Of a stretch of 64,000 bases of DNA, positions 63,306 through 64,000 are shown piece after piece; within the stretch, counting starts at the first letter, position 1, and each line of letters opens with the position of its first letter. Under the pieces are notes generated by a model. The model had not been told where the DNA came from and did not search any database. It saw only the letters and a list, made by a program, of their open reading frames with translations. The position numbers and the translations under genes were made by a program. This DNA comes from Ligula intestinalis (taxonomy: Eukaryota; Platyhelminthes; Cestoda; Diphyllobothriidea; Diphyllobothriidae), in NCBI GenBank assembly GCA_036362985.1, contig JAYGXS010000008.1:11702440-11766439 (forward strand). The letters run 5' to 3'.

Positions 63306-64000
63306 TGACCAAATATCTTGGAATTTGGCTGCAAGATAATCGATAATCTAAATGTACGTAAGTAATTGGTTTGAATCGAAATTCATTTCAGCATTTCTAT
63401 TCACATTTAATAACCTAGGTGATGAATTGCATCAAAGCTGTCAACCTGGAGGTCCATGGCAAATGGATCATTTAATGCACCTATAATGAACCGATGGGGC
63501 ATGGGTCCGTAGTCTAAATGGTAGGACAGTTTTTTACGAAGTTCTCTTATCCCATGAGAAAGTTGCATAAGCTTTTTGTTTTACTGGCAAAGGCGTAGAG
63601 TGCCTGGGAATTACCGTCCATTCTATGCACTTTTAGAGAAAGAGAGAGGCCGCTGTATAACGAGGCCAGCTGGCATTTGTTTTGTTAATTTGAGTGGAAA
63701 TAAAGAGCTCGTTGATAAGGACCGTTCATTCTTCCACTTACTGGTTCAGCTTCAGTTAGTTCGCTGCTATGTTTATACATTTTTTTCTGTGAGACCGACC
63801 CTGTTTTCTATGGAGGAAAAATTGCGGCCTGCTTAAGGAGTCTGCAATTATGCGTTCTTCACGCTTGCAGATTTCACGCAAATATTTTTGACAATTTGAC
63901 GGTTTGGCGCTTTCTTTATGCGTACGTTCATTTTGTTCACGCAGCTGAGACATGACGCAAATATGCCTCATCAACTGCATTTAAACCTTACCGAAAGTTT
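63306..64000. other. DNA with no recognised gene at the right edge
   Basis: An 86-codon frame at 63576-63836 has no domain. The next Rab27-like exon was not found here. Confidence 0.35.

Noticed and set aside
63505..63575. A possible tRNA start (GTCCGTAGTCTAAATGGTAGGAC)
   Set aside because: Box-A-like only. No box B or cloverleaf follows at the right distance.

Overview
This window looks like a repeat-rich eukaryotic, almost certainly metazoan, genome. It has two intron-split genes with GT-AG junctions, no operons and no bacterial signals. The mix of Penelope-like retroelements ending in a GIY-YIG nuclease, CR1/L2-type non-LTR retrotransposons, a Ty3/gypsy Gag and tRNA-like SINE heads fits a parasitic flatworm. 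A diphyllobothriidean tapeworm is my best guess, but that is inference from element style, not proof.

Two host genes can be supported. (1) An AQP11/12-type (unorthodox) aquaporin lies on the minus strand in three coding exons: 34652-33874, 32682-32243 and 22913-22339. The introns are 1.2 kb and 9.3 kb, and the exons join in matching phases to about 597 codons. (2) The first two coding exons of a Rab27-type small GTPase lie on the plus strand at 49657-49723 and 53784-53976. They are separated by a 4.06-kb intron, and the rest of the gene was not found before the right edge.

Layout. 1-10 kb: AT-rich foldback or long-inverted-repeat DNA elements. 10-21 kb: dispersed repeats, a mariner-like miniature element, two related Penelope-like copies, a solo LTR and a tandem Penelope terminal region. 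22.3-34.7 kb: the aquaporin. Its large intron holds a pol-deleted gypsy-like element and a nested complex in which a CR1-like retrotransposon and a SINE sit inside the left arm of a Tc1/mariner-superfamily transposon. Its small intron holds a Penelope end, a purine-rich simple repeat and a solo LTR. 34.7-49.5 kb: intergenic DNA with two more non-LTR retrotransposons and tandem repeats. 49.6-64 kb: Rab27-like exons and probably its next intron, with a 250-bp TCA microsatellite, two Penelope-derived units bounded by inverted ends, a tRNA-like sequence and more foldback elements.

The most interesting non-gene signals are: (a) hammerhead-ribozyme-like motifs repeated across Penelope termini, whose stems differ in sequence but keep pairing; (b) a dispersed repeat that begins with a long hairpin whose arms covary between copies; (c) compact Penelope units with inverted ends around a lone GIY-YIG reading frame; and (d) the readable nesting history inside the aquaporin intron. 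No complete autonomous mobile element and no novel gene cluster were found. Extents of old repeats are approximate because they were read by eye.
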